Source of the DNA: Ascarosepion bandense | Taxonomy: Eukaryota; Mollusca; Cephalopoda; Sepiida; Sepiidae | Assembly: GCA_037127315.1 (NCBI GenBank) | Contig: JBBBDQ010000228.1 | Span: 340,001 to 404,000 of the forward strand | Length of the DNA: 64,000 nucleotides | Direction: 5' to 3' | Shown here: piece after piece, positions 1-11,182 of the stretch | Position numbering within the stretch: the first letter of the stretch is position 1 | Layout: every line of letters begins with the position of its first letter | Notes under the pieces: generated by a model | Seen by the model: the letters and a program-made list of their open reading frames with translations, nothing else | What the model was told of the DNA's origin: nothing | The model's database searches: none | Position numbers and translations under genes: made by a program

Positions 1-640
1 CAAGAAAAAATTGAAATCATTAAATACATGAATAGCGACAAATTAAACCAGAGGCATGAAACCACAGTAAACTGAAAACGCATTAAAGAATTACAATGAT
101 GCTAAAAAATAGTGCAAAAGCCAAAACTAGGATCCCCTAGTAACGATAAACCTTTATAGTACTAACAACACTCTTGCATCAAATTCTACCTATTACACAC
201 CACAAACTATAATCTAATTTAAAATTTTATAGAAAAAATGGATTTCCTAAATTAAAAATTAAGGTTAAATATACAAAATTAGATTAATTATAAAAACTGT
301 GCTTAAATACAAAAATATTCTATAGTTGTACAAATAAACATTAAGGATAGGTTCAATCCCATCCCTTCCCACTCTTTAAACCTCCCTACTCTCTACCTCT
401 AACAAATCCAAAGGATAAAGGCTAGCCAGGCAGCCATAAAAACATACACCATTTTCTAATTTTAAATCTGTCAACAAAATTCCCGACACTTTCATTAATC
501 AAATATATCCCCTACCCACTCCACTTTCTTCAAAATTTTAATGGACAATTTACAAGACTTATTCCCTTATCGCTAAGCCCACCCAACATTCCACACAAAA
601 TATCGCCAAATATAAGATTAGAGGCTTTCCATGCCTTTCC
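1..640. other. G-poor, C-rich edge segment (organelle-like composition)
   Basis: The plus strand is strikingly G-poor (about 6-7% G by hand count over 121-300 and 361-600) while C reaches about 30% in the second half. The rest of the window does not show this asymmetry. Such skew is typical of mitochondrial strands, so an old nuclear mitochondrial insertion is possible. I could not identify a mitochondrial gene or tRNA with confidence, and no long frame is open. Confidence 0.25.
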
Positions 641-904
641 ACATCATCTGATGAGACGTTGTAAGTCCAATGTCGAAAAAACATGTACAATTTGTAGTAG
701 ATATCTATTAAAAAAATTGTACATGTTCTAAAATATAATTTGTAATAAATACATATACATATATATATATATATATATGTGAGATAATATCAGAACCTTT
801 CACGACTCTACACATTTTCATTTCCCTGGTATCTCTTAATAAGTTTTGTCTTTTCTTTCTCACAAACTCTCTTCTGCTCAAGCCTATCAATATATTTCAC
901 GCTG

Positions 905-1795
905 CTTTCTTCTATATCTGTCTGTCAACCACCACAGGCAACCTCTCCTGCCTCACATAAGCATGGACCAAGCGATTCTCCCTGAGTGCAATACACTGCG
1001 CCTCCTCGGCCTTAACCTCTCTTCTGATCTCAAGTGGAACCGCTACATCGAATCCATAGCTAAATCGACTGCTAAGAAGGTTGGGTCACTGTGTCGATAA
1101 AGGATGTTCTTTCCGCCTGAATCCATCCTGCATATATATACAAGTCTACCATTCGACCATGCAGGGAATTCTGCTGCTAATTATGGTCAGGCGCCCCTGC
1201 CGCTCACCTCAGTGTTCTCAACAGGCTCCAAAGGAGAGTTAGTAACGTGATAGGTGCTGACTTGGCGGCTCGACTACAGCCACTTCGCCACCGACGAAAT
1301 GTGGCCTCCCTTTGTCTGTTCTATAAGTAATTTCATGCCTTCTGCTCAGACGAACTCAAGTCACTAGTGCCTCCTCAACAGGTGTTTACTCGTGCAACCA
1401 GAATGGCAACTGGGTCCCACCCATTCACAGTCAGGTTAGCCAAATGCAGACGACAATTCTACTCCTGCAGCTTCTTCTCTTGCACTTCACGCCTGTGGAA
1501 CTCGCTCCCATATTCTTGCTTTCCTGACGGCTACAACCTCCAGAAATTTAAATGCAATGTCAATACTCATCTACTAACCACTGGACTCTAGCCCTTCCCC
1601 CACCCCGTATATCCTTTCCTTTCTCTCCCCCCTTTGCAACTGTCATCACACCTGCATTTTCATCTTTCTATTGTTTCTTTCTAATTGGTTTGTAATCCTC
1701 TTCTCCCTACTCTAATTAATGTTCTTTCAGTTATGTAGCCCCCCGCACATCAGTAGCAGTTACGCCTTGCCCGGGGTGACATGATTAAAAAATAT
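905..1795 (+). mobile_element. LINE-A 3' end, RT C-terminus and tail
   Basis: The first readable part (about 912-1098) gives NHHRQPLLPHIS ... LLGLNLSSDLKWNRYIESIAKSTAKKVGSLCR, the region after the RT palm. A stop follows, then frameshifted remains of HIYKS, LWNSLPYSCFPDGYNLQ (about 1495-1545) and a stop near 1589. The conserved 3' tail lies at about 1735-1790, directly followed by A/TA-rich sequence. The copy is 5'-truncated and carries several disabling lesions, so it is an inactive retrotransposon fossil. Confidence 0.8.
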
Positions 1796-2044
1796 ATATA
1801 TAAAAAATTATATAGAGATATATATATCCTGTCTCACTAACTTACATCCTCTCTCTCATGCTTTTCGACATCCACCCCATTCTCATCAGTACTCTCTTCC
1901 CTCTCCTACTCTCTTCCTCAAACCCCTGCACCCTCTCACTCCTCATAACATTCCTCCTCGTCTACCCCATTATCACCAATAATATCTTCCCTCTCCTACT
2001 CTCTTCCTAACACCCCCTGCAACCTCTCACTCCTCAACATTCCT

Positions 2045-2120
2045 GCTATGTAACCCCCTGCACAACCGTAACAGTAAGATGCCTTGCTTAGGGCAACACG
2101 AATATATATATATATATATT
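2045..2120 (+). mobile_element. Solitary LINE-A tail plus (TA)n
   Basis: Only the last ~55 bp of the LINE-A 3' end is recognisable (TATGTAACCCCCTGCACA ... ATGCCTTGCTTAGGG), followed by a (TA)n run at 2100-2120. No LINE-A coding sequence precedes it. It is either an extremely 5'-truncated insertion or a SINE sharing the LINE tail. Confidence 0.5.
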
Positions 2121-2473
2121 TTATATAGAAACTAGTTATTTGCGTAAGCCTGCTGTTAACCTTTCGATATCTTGTTTCGATTTGTAATAAGTGATTTTCA
2201 AACGTATTCAAAATATGTGTGTTTTTGTTTGTTTTTAACTTCAGTATTTGATCGTGTTTGGAAAACATTATTAGCCTTTTTAAATTTGATTCTGTCTATT
2301 AGACATATCATATCCTTTTCAAATCTAGCTAGCTGTTTAACTGCAAGTGGTTTTAAATTTAAATTTAAAATTTTAAAAATTTTATCAAATTTTCTTTTTT
2401 CCTTATATATTTTTGTAAGAAAATTGATGCTTCCATTTCATTCTAGTAAGAAACTATTCAATTCTATGTAATC

Positions 2474-2539
2474 AATGAATTCATGCCTGTTAGGAATAAA
2501 GTTAGGAATGAATTCATGCCTGTTAGGAATAAAGTTAGA
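2474..2539 (+). repeat. 33-bp direct repeat, two copies
   Basis: AATGAATTCATGCCTGTTAG followed by GAATAAAGTTAG occurs twice in tandem with a 33-bp period, at the inner edge of the left arm of the large inverted repeat. The right arm has only one copy, so the duplication arose after the arms formed or was lost from one. Confidence 0.7.
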
Positions 2540-2767
2540 ATAAAGTCTCTGCTGTACGTTTTCAAACCCGCGTCTGGAAGATTAAAATGAACTGAAAGTT
2601 AAAAATTAAAGAAAAGTTTCTTGAGGATTTTATACAATTTCATCCGGGTTTGTTTGGTCCTAAAATGTATTTTTTGGTGTAATTGCATCTGGATATTATT
2701 TCTGGTTGCTAAATGGAAGATCAGAAATAATGTTTAGAAGTTTTATTTTCGTATTTTTAATTCTATT

Positions 2768-2981
2768 ATTAAACAGTATATTAAATTACATCTGCTGGCC
2801 TGAATAATTGAGAAATTTTGTTTGTAAAAAATGTGTATCCTTTCGCAGTATTTGAACCTGCGTCTCCTATGTTTTAATAACGGTTTTTCTTGGCAGACAC
2901 AGGTTCAAATTCTACCTATATTCCTTACAAGATTTTCCGATTATTCAGGCCAGTAGGTGTAAGTGATTTCCTGTTTAATTA
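2768..2981. repeat. Inner foldback within the 2.2-3.8 kb element
   Basis: The stretch at about 2768-2830 (ATCTGCTGGCCTGAATAATT) is matched in reverse at about 2925-2981 (GATTATTCAGGCCAGTAGG). Between them, TTTGAACCTGCG and ACAGGTTCAAATTC also face each other. It is a smaller hairpin-forming element nested in the larger inverted repeat. No protein is encoded. Confidence 0.6.
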
Positions 2982-3201
2982 TATAAAAAAAAAAACAGTG
3001 GGTTTATCTAAATACGAGTATACATTAAAAGTATTTTAAATAAAGAATATATATATATATATAGTGTCAAGTGGTGATATAACTTTTTCGTCAATATTGC
3101 TGTTTTACTAATAAAAATATATTTTGACATCAGGTTATTTGGTCATAAAGTGCTCCATATCAAGAGAGACACAGAGCTTTAACAGGATTACTGTAGAGAA
3201 A

Positions 3202-3406
3202 TGTGTCACTTAACTGAGCAGAATTTTTCCGATTTTGAAGTTTCTTGAAGGCACCATTGCTATGTCCACATAACTCGAAAGATTTTCCTTCATTTGCTGA
3301 AGAAAAAAAAGAAGCTGAAGAAAAAATGCTCTTAGGAGTGAAGACATCAAAATGACGCCTTCACGAAACTTTGAAGTCGGCATTACTCTGGTCAGTTAAA
3401 TGACAT
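3202..3406. repeat. Short foldback element, family shared with 13.1 kb
   Basis: The arm at 3202-3254 (GTCACTTAACTGAGCAG ... GAAGTTTCTTGAAGGCACC) faces the arm at 3353-3406 (GCCTTCACGAAACTTTGAAG ... GTCAGTTAAATGACAT). The same end sequences occur at 13110-13286, so this is a dispersed family and not a chance palindrome. It is non-coding. Confidence 0.6.
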
Positions 3407-3989
3407 ACGTCTCCACATTTATCCCGTATATAAATTTAGAATATCCTGCTCGCTTAAAACGTCGTTATTCCTAACAGGCATGAATTCATACAAAATTGAT
3501 TACATAGAATTGAATAGTTTCTTACTAGAATGAAATGGAAGCATCAATTTTCTTACAAAAATATATAAGGAACAAAGAAAATTTGAAAAATTTGAAAAAT
3601 TTAAAAATTAAATTTAAAACCACTTGCATTTGAACAGCTAGCTAGATTTGAAAAGGATATGATATGTCTAATAGACAGAATCGAATTTAAAAAGGCTAAT
3701 AATGTTTTCCAAACACGATCAAATACTGAAGTTAAAAACAAACAAAAACAAACACACACCAAATATCTGACAAAACGCGTAACGTTTATATAGTAAGTGC
3801 AATGGATTACAAGAAAAATAATTGAAATGTCACGAAATGTTAGCAAAAGAAACCGGACTTCTGCATTAAAAATATAAATGACAAGGCTAAAAATATCACA
3901 GCTAAACTGGACCAACCGTTAAGCCAGCATAAAGGACCATAATGACGGCATTCCCTATTATCCCACTTTCCGACTGAACAACCCAAAAA

Positions 3990-5755
3990 GCTGAGTTATA
4001 TAAAATAAGCAAGAAAATTCTAAAAATATGTGTCATTCATTAAGGATCGCTACATAAACTAACCAATGGAAAGACACAATTGAGTGTATTTCTTGGTTGT
4101 AGAAGATGAGGAGTAAAGAAAAAATGTTTTCATGAAATATAGACACAAAAACTTCTACCCATCATAGTTGAGAAATAGTTCCTTCAAGCTTTGAACTTCG
4201 CCAAATGGTTTATAAATCTACCATCACAACATATAGATATAACTTTATAATGCCCTAAATCCATACTCTAGTGAAGCATAGATTAAAAAAATAAAAAAAC
4301 ACCTTTGATATATGTTGTGGATTCTTGTTAGAAAACCACACAATATAATAACAAAAACAGATATGTGAGGAAAAATGTAAGTATATTGAATAAATATATT
4401 CAACCTGTACACGGTTAGTAGATTCAGGAATACTTGTTAGTAGGAGTCAAATATATACAAGAAGTAAGTCTAGGTAATAGTCTATATTCTTGCTGACCAA
4501 CGAGCAGCGATTCAACTACTCTGACAAACACCAACGCTAACAACAACCTGTTCTGTGTAGGAAGGATTATTTGTATAGCATGTAAGAGTCCATAGAGTGT
4601 GTGAAAAGGGTTGACTCCATAACAATATACTATAGGGCTCGTTCGGTGTTTCCAGATAATGGGCTGGTATATTTAAAAGAAAATCCGCGGAATATTCTAC
4701 ATAGGAAACAAAGGATTATATATACATGATGGACTGGAGATAGTGCCGGAGAATAGAAGAATAAACGACAAAATAAAAAAAAACACTTTTAAAACACCTC
4801 AAGAGCCTCGATTTTGAAATAGAAATCGAAATTGATAAAAAGGTTGTCCAATATTGAAATATAGAATTTAATATACAAACTGGCAGTAGCTCCTCCTCCG
4901 TGAAATGCAACACAAATTTGAGCTATGTGAACACTGGATCTGACCATTCAAATATACCCCTAAAATAATAGAACACATGTTGTCTAAAAAATTTTCTCTT
5001 AAAACAATTTTAGATGAAAGAAAAAAAGATTACGAAACGGCTTTAAATGAAAAATAGTTAGAATGAATTAATTTAGAAGTAAAGTCCAAAATAAGGGAAG
5101 TATTTTTTTCGAATTGATTAATAAATAAACACTTCCCGAAAAAAATCAGAATAATACAAGTTATTTAATAGAAATTACGAGTCACGGGTCAATTATTTTT
5201 AGACTAAGTTATTTGGAAAGTTAGATACTGTGATACGACTAATCGTCCAAGGAAACCTCATGCCCATCATCAACAGGTGGAATCAGGCCCTTATGTATTT
5301 TTCTTCGTTTTTTGTTTTGGTTATTTTCACGGTCAAAATTTGAATGGATTCTAGTGCAGATTATTGCAGTTTTTCTGCGTTCAAACATAGTATGCTTGAA
5401 ATTAAGAAATTACATGCGTGACGTTAAACTTGAGCAAAGGCACGCATGGTGTTAATCGAAGGTGATTTACTTGATGTCAAGTTGAACATTTGGGCGTAGT
5501 TACCGCCTACGATCGTATAGTCGTACATTGAAATGTCTACTGGTTTACAACGAGTAGAAAAACAAACTTTTGAACATTATGGAACATCTTCTGATGTGCG
5601 TGTTCTTAAAAAAAAACATTAAAAACACTTCACATTGAGAACATTGTAAGAACATAACAAACATGAACATTGTTAGGGTAACCAATTTTGGCACCACAAT
5701 TTTATATTCCAAGACAGAAAAAAGGAAAAAAGAATTAAGTTACAGGTGTACCTGG
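3990..5755. other. Unassigned AT-rich stretch
   Basis: I see no recognisable gene, RNA or repeat family here. The longest open frames are about 65 residues, low in complexity and without known motifs. A short repeated-sounding GAACATTGT motif occurs near 5635-5670, but it is not a clear array. Confidence 0.5.
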
Positions 5756-5757
5756 AA

Positions 5758-6178
5758 TTTAAAAACTTACATCTTCTTCTATATGCCCTGGTCTTTCAGA
5801 ACGTAGGCGAACTTGGCTTTCCACGTCTCCCTGTTCCTGGTGGCTCTTAGCACGCTTTCTCCTGTTATTCCATGCAAACCCTGTCATCCACCTGCTCAGT
5901 TCCTTCAAATATGTTATTCGCTGTTTTCTTCTGTTTCTATTTCCCTCTATCTGGCCTGTCAGTATCAGGTTCTCCAAGCCCTCTTTCCTCATTGCATGTC
6001 CGAAGAACTTTAGTTGTATCTTCCTGATGCTCACTATTAATTTTCTTTTCGTTGCCATTCTTTCCAACACCTCATCGTTGCTGACATGCTCGGTCCATTA
6101 TATTCGCAGCATCCTTCTGTAGAACCACATTTCCGCTCCATCAATTTTTCCTTCATATTCGATGATATTGTTCAACAT
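5758..6178 (-). mobile_element. RTE-like LINE 3' end
   Basis: The minus strand reads MWFYRRMLRI ... WTEHVSNDE, a stop or shift, then a 103-residue frame with MLERMATKRKLIVSIRKIQLKFFGH, MRKEGLENLIL and RRKQRITYLKELSRWM. These are the C-terminal blocks of RTE-type reverse transcriptase polyproteins. The coding end runs into CATATAGAAGAAGATG, the start of the family's (GAA)n tail. The copy is 5'-truncated. It lacks the endonuclease and catalytic palm and is inactive. Confidence 0.75.
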
Positions 6179-6667
6179 TCACTGACGAATTAAAGAACTG
6201 ACATCACATAGCATTCTAAAGAGAGAAAATAACGAGAATTAAAAAAAAAATAATGCGCAGCAAAATAGCCTTTACGAAACATGCTACTGCAAAGATAAAA
6301 TTAAATGACTACTTGGCAGAGTTTGTAAAACCAATGGAGTTATTTCCAAAGCAGAAGTTCAAATAACAAACGGACCAAGAAAAATATACTTAGGATGTAC
6401 TTAGGATGTACTAAAGGCAAAGAAAAAACAATCGTACAATCATAAGTCAACATTAAAAATAAAAAGTCTTAAAAAATGTACCAAACTAGCAAACTACATG
6501 TAGAAATTAAAAGGAAAAAGAGTGATCAGGAAGAAGGAAGATCTGATGGAAATTGCAAATTTTTGACGATTAAAGTTGGCTAGAAAGGGAGTTCTACAAG
6601 CGAAAAGTCTTAGCATAGGACTTACGGGTAAATCTATTCAGCTCAACTGTTAATTGACAAGAACTAG

Positions 6668-6795
6668 TCAGTTAGTCAGGTAAGTGCCATACGTGAAACA
6701 CGCTTGAGCGATCATGTCGCAAAAGAGACATGACTGACTGAGCAGAAGATTATCCCTCAGTCGGTTGCCATTGCTTTCTGCAGTAGACTAAAGGG
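6668..6795 (-). mobile_element. SINE-1, 3' half only
   Basis: The reversed 3' end of SINE-1 is present: CAGTTAGTCAGGTAAGTGCC, the degraded hairpin ATGTCGCAAAAGAGACATG, and the CAGAAGATTATCC and GGTTGCCATTGCTTTCTG blocks. The tRNA head is missing. It lies ~70 bp from a second, fuller copy in the same orientation. Confidence 0.7.
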
Positions 6796-6861
6796 CATCA
6801 TTATCTGACTTGATTGAGACTAAAAGAGACTAAGAGGACTTCATAAGGAACAGGAAACTCA

Positions 6862-7152
6862 TTCAGTCAGTTAAATCTCATATGTAATCCACGCTTGGAC
6901 GATCATGTCTCGAAAGAGACATGGCTGACTGGACAAAAGATTTTCCCGCAATAGGTTACCATTACTTTCTGAGGTAGACTGATTGCCAGCCAAGTCTACA
7001 GAACCCAATCTATTCTGTTATTTAACCCATAACTAGAGGGAAGAGACGGATTAATACCTTTCCTAAGGGCATTTGCTCGTAAGTGAATGCAAGAAATTCT
7101 ACTGGAATTCGAACTCGGCTCTACTGATTTGTCGTTCCGAGTCGAACGCCCA
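6862..7152 (-). mobile_element. SINE-1, nearly full length
   Basis: Reading the minus strand gives a decayed tRNA head (box B-like GAGTTCGAATTCC), then TGCATTCACTTACG, the CCAGTTATGGG-like block, CCGCAGAAAG-like block, hairpin and the TAACTGACTGAAT end. Box A has diverged. The element is non-coding and was once transcribed by RNA polymerase III. It interrupts a LINE-A remnant. Confidence 0.85.
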
Positions 7153-7636
7153 TCCTGACCAGACGAGTACTGCTCTTAAATTCATAAAATCTAGGTACCA
7201 TAGCGAAGAGCTCGTCCGAACAATTATCACGAAAGTATTTATTGAAAAGAAACACGGAGGCAACATTTCGGCGGTGTGATCACGATTAAAGCCAAATTAT
7301 CAGAACAGGACCGATATGAATATGCATGTGTGTATGTGTATTATTCATTCTAGCACAAGCCATTTCTCATCTTTTCAAGTGGTCAGAAGTGGTCAGAAGT
7401 GGTTCGATAATCTGAAACAAGAAACCTTATCACTTGTTTGATCCAGACGATTGAAATAAGGAAGACTTTTCTTTGTATTGTTTGTTTTATGCCTGAATAA
7501 AACCAGTTTTCTCCATGAATTGTAATATTTGTTGTGTTAAGACCAATATAAAAAAACATGGCTGCCTGTTCCAGACATCCTGTCCATATTACATTACTTT
7601 GCAAAAAATATATCATGAAAAAAACTATAAAACTAT

Positions 7637-7938
7637 GAGTCAGTCAGCAGTCAGTTAAGTGCCATACGTAATACACGCTTCAGTGATCATGTCTTGAAAG
7701 AGACATGACTTACTTGGCTGAAGATTATCCCGCTGTAGATTGCCATTACATTCTGCGGTAGACTGGTTGCCAGCCAATGCTATAGAACCCAATCTGTTCT
7801 ATTATTTAACTAATAACTGGAGGGAATGGGTGGATTAATACCTTTCCCAAGTGTATTTGCGAGTAAGTGAATGCAAGGAATTCAACTAGGCTTCCCGGTT
7901 TCTCGTTCTGAGCCGATATCTACTGTACTACAAACAAC
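7637..7938 (-). mobile_element. SINE-1 with a small head deletion
   Basis: The copy starts with the CAGTCAGTTAAGTGCC end and keeps the hairpin (with CTTGAAAGAGACATG), the GGTTGCCATTACATTCTGCG block and the lysine-tRNA-like head region. About 15 bp around box B is lost (TTCAACTAGGCTTCCC), which would disable internal Pol III promotion. Confidence 0.85.
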
Positions 7939-8074
7939 TCAAAACGTGCAATGTATTTTTTAAAAATCATTTTACGCCAAGCATGGCGAGACCGCCATTA
8001 GTGCGCAGGTTGCAGTGAGAGAAAAAGTAGAATTGTAAAAAGGATGAACGACATTCAGGACTACAGAAGAACGC

Positions 8075-8520
8075 AAATGACGTTGCATTTAATTTTTAGA
8101 GAATTGCAGCTATCAGGAAGCATGTAATCGGAAGAGAGTTCTACAGGCATTAAAGGCGAGAAAAGAAACTGTTCTGTTAGAAGTGAGGTTATATTTAACT
8201 ATTTCACCGGTTTAAAGCGTGGAACGTAGATGTTCATATGTTCGTGCTAATAGGAAAAACATGTCTTCAGATCAGTTGCCATAAAAATATTTATAGAAAA
8301 TATATTGCAAATACTTCCGTTTCAAACTCTTACGTTGTAGATCTCTCTCTGGATATTGTTAAGAACCTCAAGATATGGCAAAAGTGTTCAATGCACGTGC
8401 GAATAGTAAGTTTATAAATGTGCAAGATGAATTTTGACGATCAATAAACAATCTAGCAGGACACAATGAGTCAACTTTTCTAGCAGTAGATGCCGCTATC
8501 GATTTAATCCTGAAATTTAA
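8075..8520 (-). mobile_element. Degenerate LINE-A coding remnant
   Basis: The minus-strand order of landmarks matches LINE-A: LWNS region (GAAGAGAGTTCTACAGGC), FYKYFHG region (CCATAAAAATATTTATAG), the QRR region (GATCTCTCTCTGGATATTG) and the ESIAKS region near 8490. Every frame has stops. It ends where an RTE-like copy begins. Confidence 0.55.
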
Positions 8521-8567
8521 AGTGTTTTTTTTTATTAATTTTTTTAAAATTATTTTTTACGTTGTTT

Positions 8568-9268
8568 TAATGGCTGCCTGGGAAAGACAAGAGTAATCAA
8601 GAATCTCTACTGGCAGCAAATTGCCTGCCTACGGCCAGGAAAAGAATTCAGTAGATATAAAAAGATAGAAAAGGGCGTAAGACAAGGACATGTCTTTTCA
8701 CATCGAAAGTGTTCTGACAGAAGACGGAAAGTGCGACACTGAGATCCGAAGGCAAATTGGCATGACAAAGGACACGTTCCAGAAGCTGAGTAAAGGAAAG
8801 TTTCACTGGAAATAAAGAAGAGAGTACCAGATCACTATGTGATGTTAGTCTTTCAATATGGCAGTGAGTCCTGGATAATCATCAGACATGAAGGAAAAAC
8901 GTGAAGCAAGGGAAATGTGGTTCTACACAAGGATGCTGCTGATATCATGGACCGAGCCTGTAAGCAATGGTGAGGCTTTGGAAAGGATGGAAACGAAAAG
9001 AAAATTAATACTTAGCGTCAGGAAAAGACAGCTAAAGTTCCCGGGACATGTAATGAGGAAGGAGGTATCGGAGAACCTGATTGATGGAAAAAGAGACAGG
9101 GGAAAGCAGCGGATAGCATATTTGATGGGCCTGAGCAGTTGATGACAGAACGAGGGTTACATGGTGTAACAGATAGAAAGCGTGATAAGAGTCACCAAGG
9201 ATAGGGAGACGTGGAAGATTTTGATCGCCTACGTCCTGAAAGAACAAGGCACATAGAAGAAGAAAATG
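8568..9268 (+). mobile_element. RTE-like LINE 3' portion
   Basis: Plus-strand pieces read VIKNLYWQQIACLRPGKEF, YKKIEKGVRQGH, LTEDGKCDTEIRRQIGMTKD and then an 84-residue frame at 8888-9142 with MWFYTRMLLISWTEPVSNGE, RKRQLKFPGHVMRKE and SENLI. The FSPLLFN and YADD region between GVRQG and TEDGKCD is deleted. The tail ends ACATAGAAGAAGAAAATGG. The copy is non-functional but preserves more of the RT than its relatives here. Confidence 0.75.
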
Positions 9269-9480
9269 GCTGCCTAGCCAAGTGGTTAGAACATCAGTTT
9301 CTTCACTATGAGGTCTGGTTTCGGATCTCCTCATGAGCGATTCAAGTAAATGATCTCTTAATAAGTTTGGGTTTGCTAAATATATGTGAGCAGGATCACT
9401 AGTATCTACTTTCGGCAGAGATTTTAATCCAAGCATCAAATCTAAAAAGTAAAGGCGGTTAGAGAGCAGACGAAACATTG
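9267..9480 (+). mobile_element. Possible tRNA-headed SINE after the RTE-like tail
   Basis: GCCTAGCCAAGTGGTTAGA resembles a tRNA D-arm/box A, and CTGGTTTCGGATCTCC, 40 bp on, resembles box B. The following ~130 bp has no known family match that I can name. The head sits right against the RTE-like (GAA) tail, which could be an accident of insertion. A chance tRNA-like match is possible. Confidence 0.4.
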
Positions 9481-9481
9481 T

Positions 9482-10110
9482 AAATGAATGTATTATTTTC
9501 TATTAAAAGAATAGGCAAAAAGATTAGTTATTTGCCTTCTTTCCAACCTTGAAAAGAAAAGCTATTGAATATTACAGTTAATATCATGTTGCATAGGGGT
9601 ATGTTTTTACCATGCCTCAAAAGCAACCTGTAGCAAATAATGTTGCTTTTAAATATTTGCAAAACAGATGGGTTGTGACTAAACGTTTGGGGAACTATGG
9701 TCCCGATAAACTCTAGTGTAATCATCATTTTTTGGCATTCTGACGTGACGTCTAATACAAAGCTTTAATTAGTTCCTCATAGCATAAACACAGTAAATAC
9801 TGGAGTTAACCCAAATTAACTCTTCTTAGACCAAAGGTTCTTGATGGACGTTAAATAGCATTCAGAACACTGGTATTTCTTCGCCTGGATCCCATGCTAC
9901 AAATACGTAATTACAAATAACTTAAAACAAAGACTAGAACTGTAGACTAAGTTAGTAATGAATATTTATATAGCTACCTTCTCAGTCTTGAACGTTGTTG
10001 ACACTTAATTGTAAATGATTAAAACGACTAACAACAGAGTTTGAACTCAAGCCTTTTAGCCTAGTCTGTTGCAACTGAGTTCGCGTTATATGATGCCAGT
10101 GTGTGAAAAA
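9482..10110. other. Unassigned stretch
   Basis: No gene, RNA or repeat family is recognised. A box B-like GAGTTTGAACTCAAGCC lies at about 10040 (minus: GGCTTGAGTTCAAACTC), without a convincing partner box A. Confidence 0.5.
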
Positions 10111-10119
10111 TGTGTTTAA

Positions 10120-11130
10120 AAACAAGAAGTGGAAAAGACGATTTGCGCAGAAATCAAAATGGATTAAGAAAATTTCCGAGGCAAAATGGAAGTGGATAGG
10201 CAAAAGATGAAACGGCAACGAGGGAAGAAAAATCTGAGATAAAAGTGCAATGAGCAAATGGAGAGAACAAATGTTTGTTTGAGCGTAAAAATAACAGTGG
10301 ATGACTAAAAAAAGAGTTTGGATGAGGAGATGCTGCGAGACAGAAGATGAGAAAAAATGTTTAAAAATAATGAAAAGGAGAATGAGAGGCACATAAAAGG
10401 AAAGAAAGACAATAAAAAAATGAGTAGATCAGAAAAAAATCAAAGAAAACAGGAGTACACTGGGAGAAAAAAAATAAGAGCAGTGATAAATAGTTAGATA
10501 TATAAAGAAAGGAAAGGGTAATGGAATAGAAGACGATAAAGAAAGAAAAGTTAGAGAGAGAGAGACAAAGAGTGAAGGAAACTGGAGAATATTAAACAAG
10601 AGAAAAGAAGAAAGCAGAAAAGATAGAGAAAGAGATGGAGAAGGAGAAAATGCAAGATATTGAAAAAGAGTGAATATGAGAATGAAAATTGATAAAGAGA
10701 TAAGGAAAAAAAGTAAGGTATTTGAAGAAAAGAAAAAAACAGAATGGAAAGAGATAAAGAAATAGAAGAGAGGAAAGAAAAGAAGAAAAAGTGAGAGAGA
10801 TTAAGAGAAGGAGGAATAGACGAACGGGGTATGAAAGAAAAGAATGAAAAGTAATAGAGAGAGAGAGAGATATAAGGAGAAGTGGGGATATAAAAGAGAG
10901 AAAAGAGGAAAATTAAAAGTAATAGAGGGAGATAAAAGAAGGTGTGTATTGGAAGAGAGGAAAGAAGGGAATTAAAAGTGATAGAGAGAAAAACATAAAG
11001 AAATGAAGGATATGAAACAGAGGAAAGAAGAGAAAGGAAAATGGATGAAGAAAGAGAGAATATTGAAAGAAGGAAAAGATGAATAAAAATGAGAGAGACA
11101 TAAGGGGATGAACATTAACTGAAAAGGGGA
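10120..11130 (+). repeat. Kilobase purine-strand tract
   Basis: Over ~1 kb the plus strand is overwhelmingly A and G with only isolated pyrimidines (runs such as GAGAGAGAGAGAGACAAAGAG). Degenerate units like GATAAAGAAAGAAAAG and GAGAAAAGAGGAAAATT recur, suggesting decayed minisatellite expansion. The minus-strand frames of 100-136 residues rich in S, F, L and P are by-products of the polypyrimidine strand and not genes. Confidence 0.7.
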
Positions 11131-11182
11131 AAACGTTAGGGGAAACCATAAACGGAGATATATAAGACGAATAATCAGTGAA

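Larger units (their letters stand above)
2216..3759. repeat. Long inverted repeat, ~290-bp arms
   Basis: The arm at about 2216-2499 is repeated in reverse complement at about 3465-3759 with only scattered differences. Shared landmarks are GTATTTGATCGTGTTTGG, CTAGCTAGCTGTTTAACTG, TGATGCTTCCATTTCATTC and GCCTGTTAGGAATAA. The spacer is ~965 bp and holds smaller foldbacks. Short frames read from the arms look alike only because the DNA is duplicated. It could be a foldback transposon or an inverted duplication; no target duplication is evident. Confidence 0.75.
6540..7285 (-). mobile_element. Degenerate LINE-A, split by SINE-1 copies
   Basis: Minus-strand LINE-A coding remnants occupy about 6540-6640 (the FYSNSFF/LWNS region seen as GGGAGTTCTACAAGCGAAA) and about 7158-7285 (the FYKYFHG region, with GAAAGTATTTATTGAAAAG). 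The two parts are in the expected order and are separated by two SINE-1 copies, so the SINEs most likely entered an older LINE copy. Frames are broken throughout. Confidence 0.5.

Noticed and set aside
9032..9478. 148-residue minus-strand frame
   Set aside because: It is antisense to the RTE-like 3' end at 8568-9268 and its tail.
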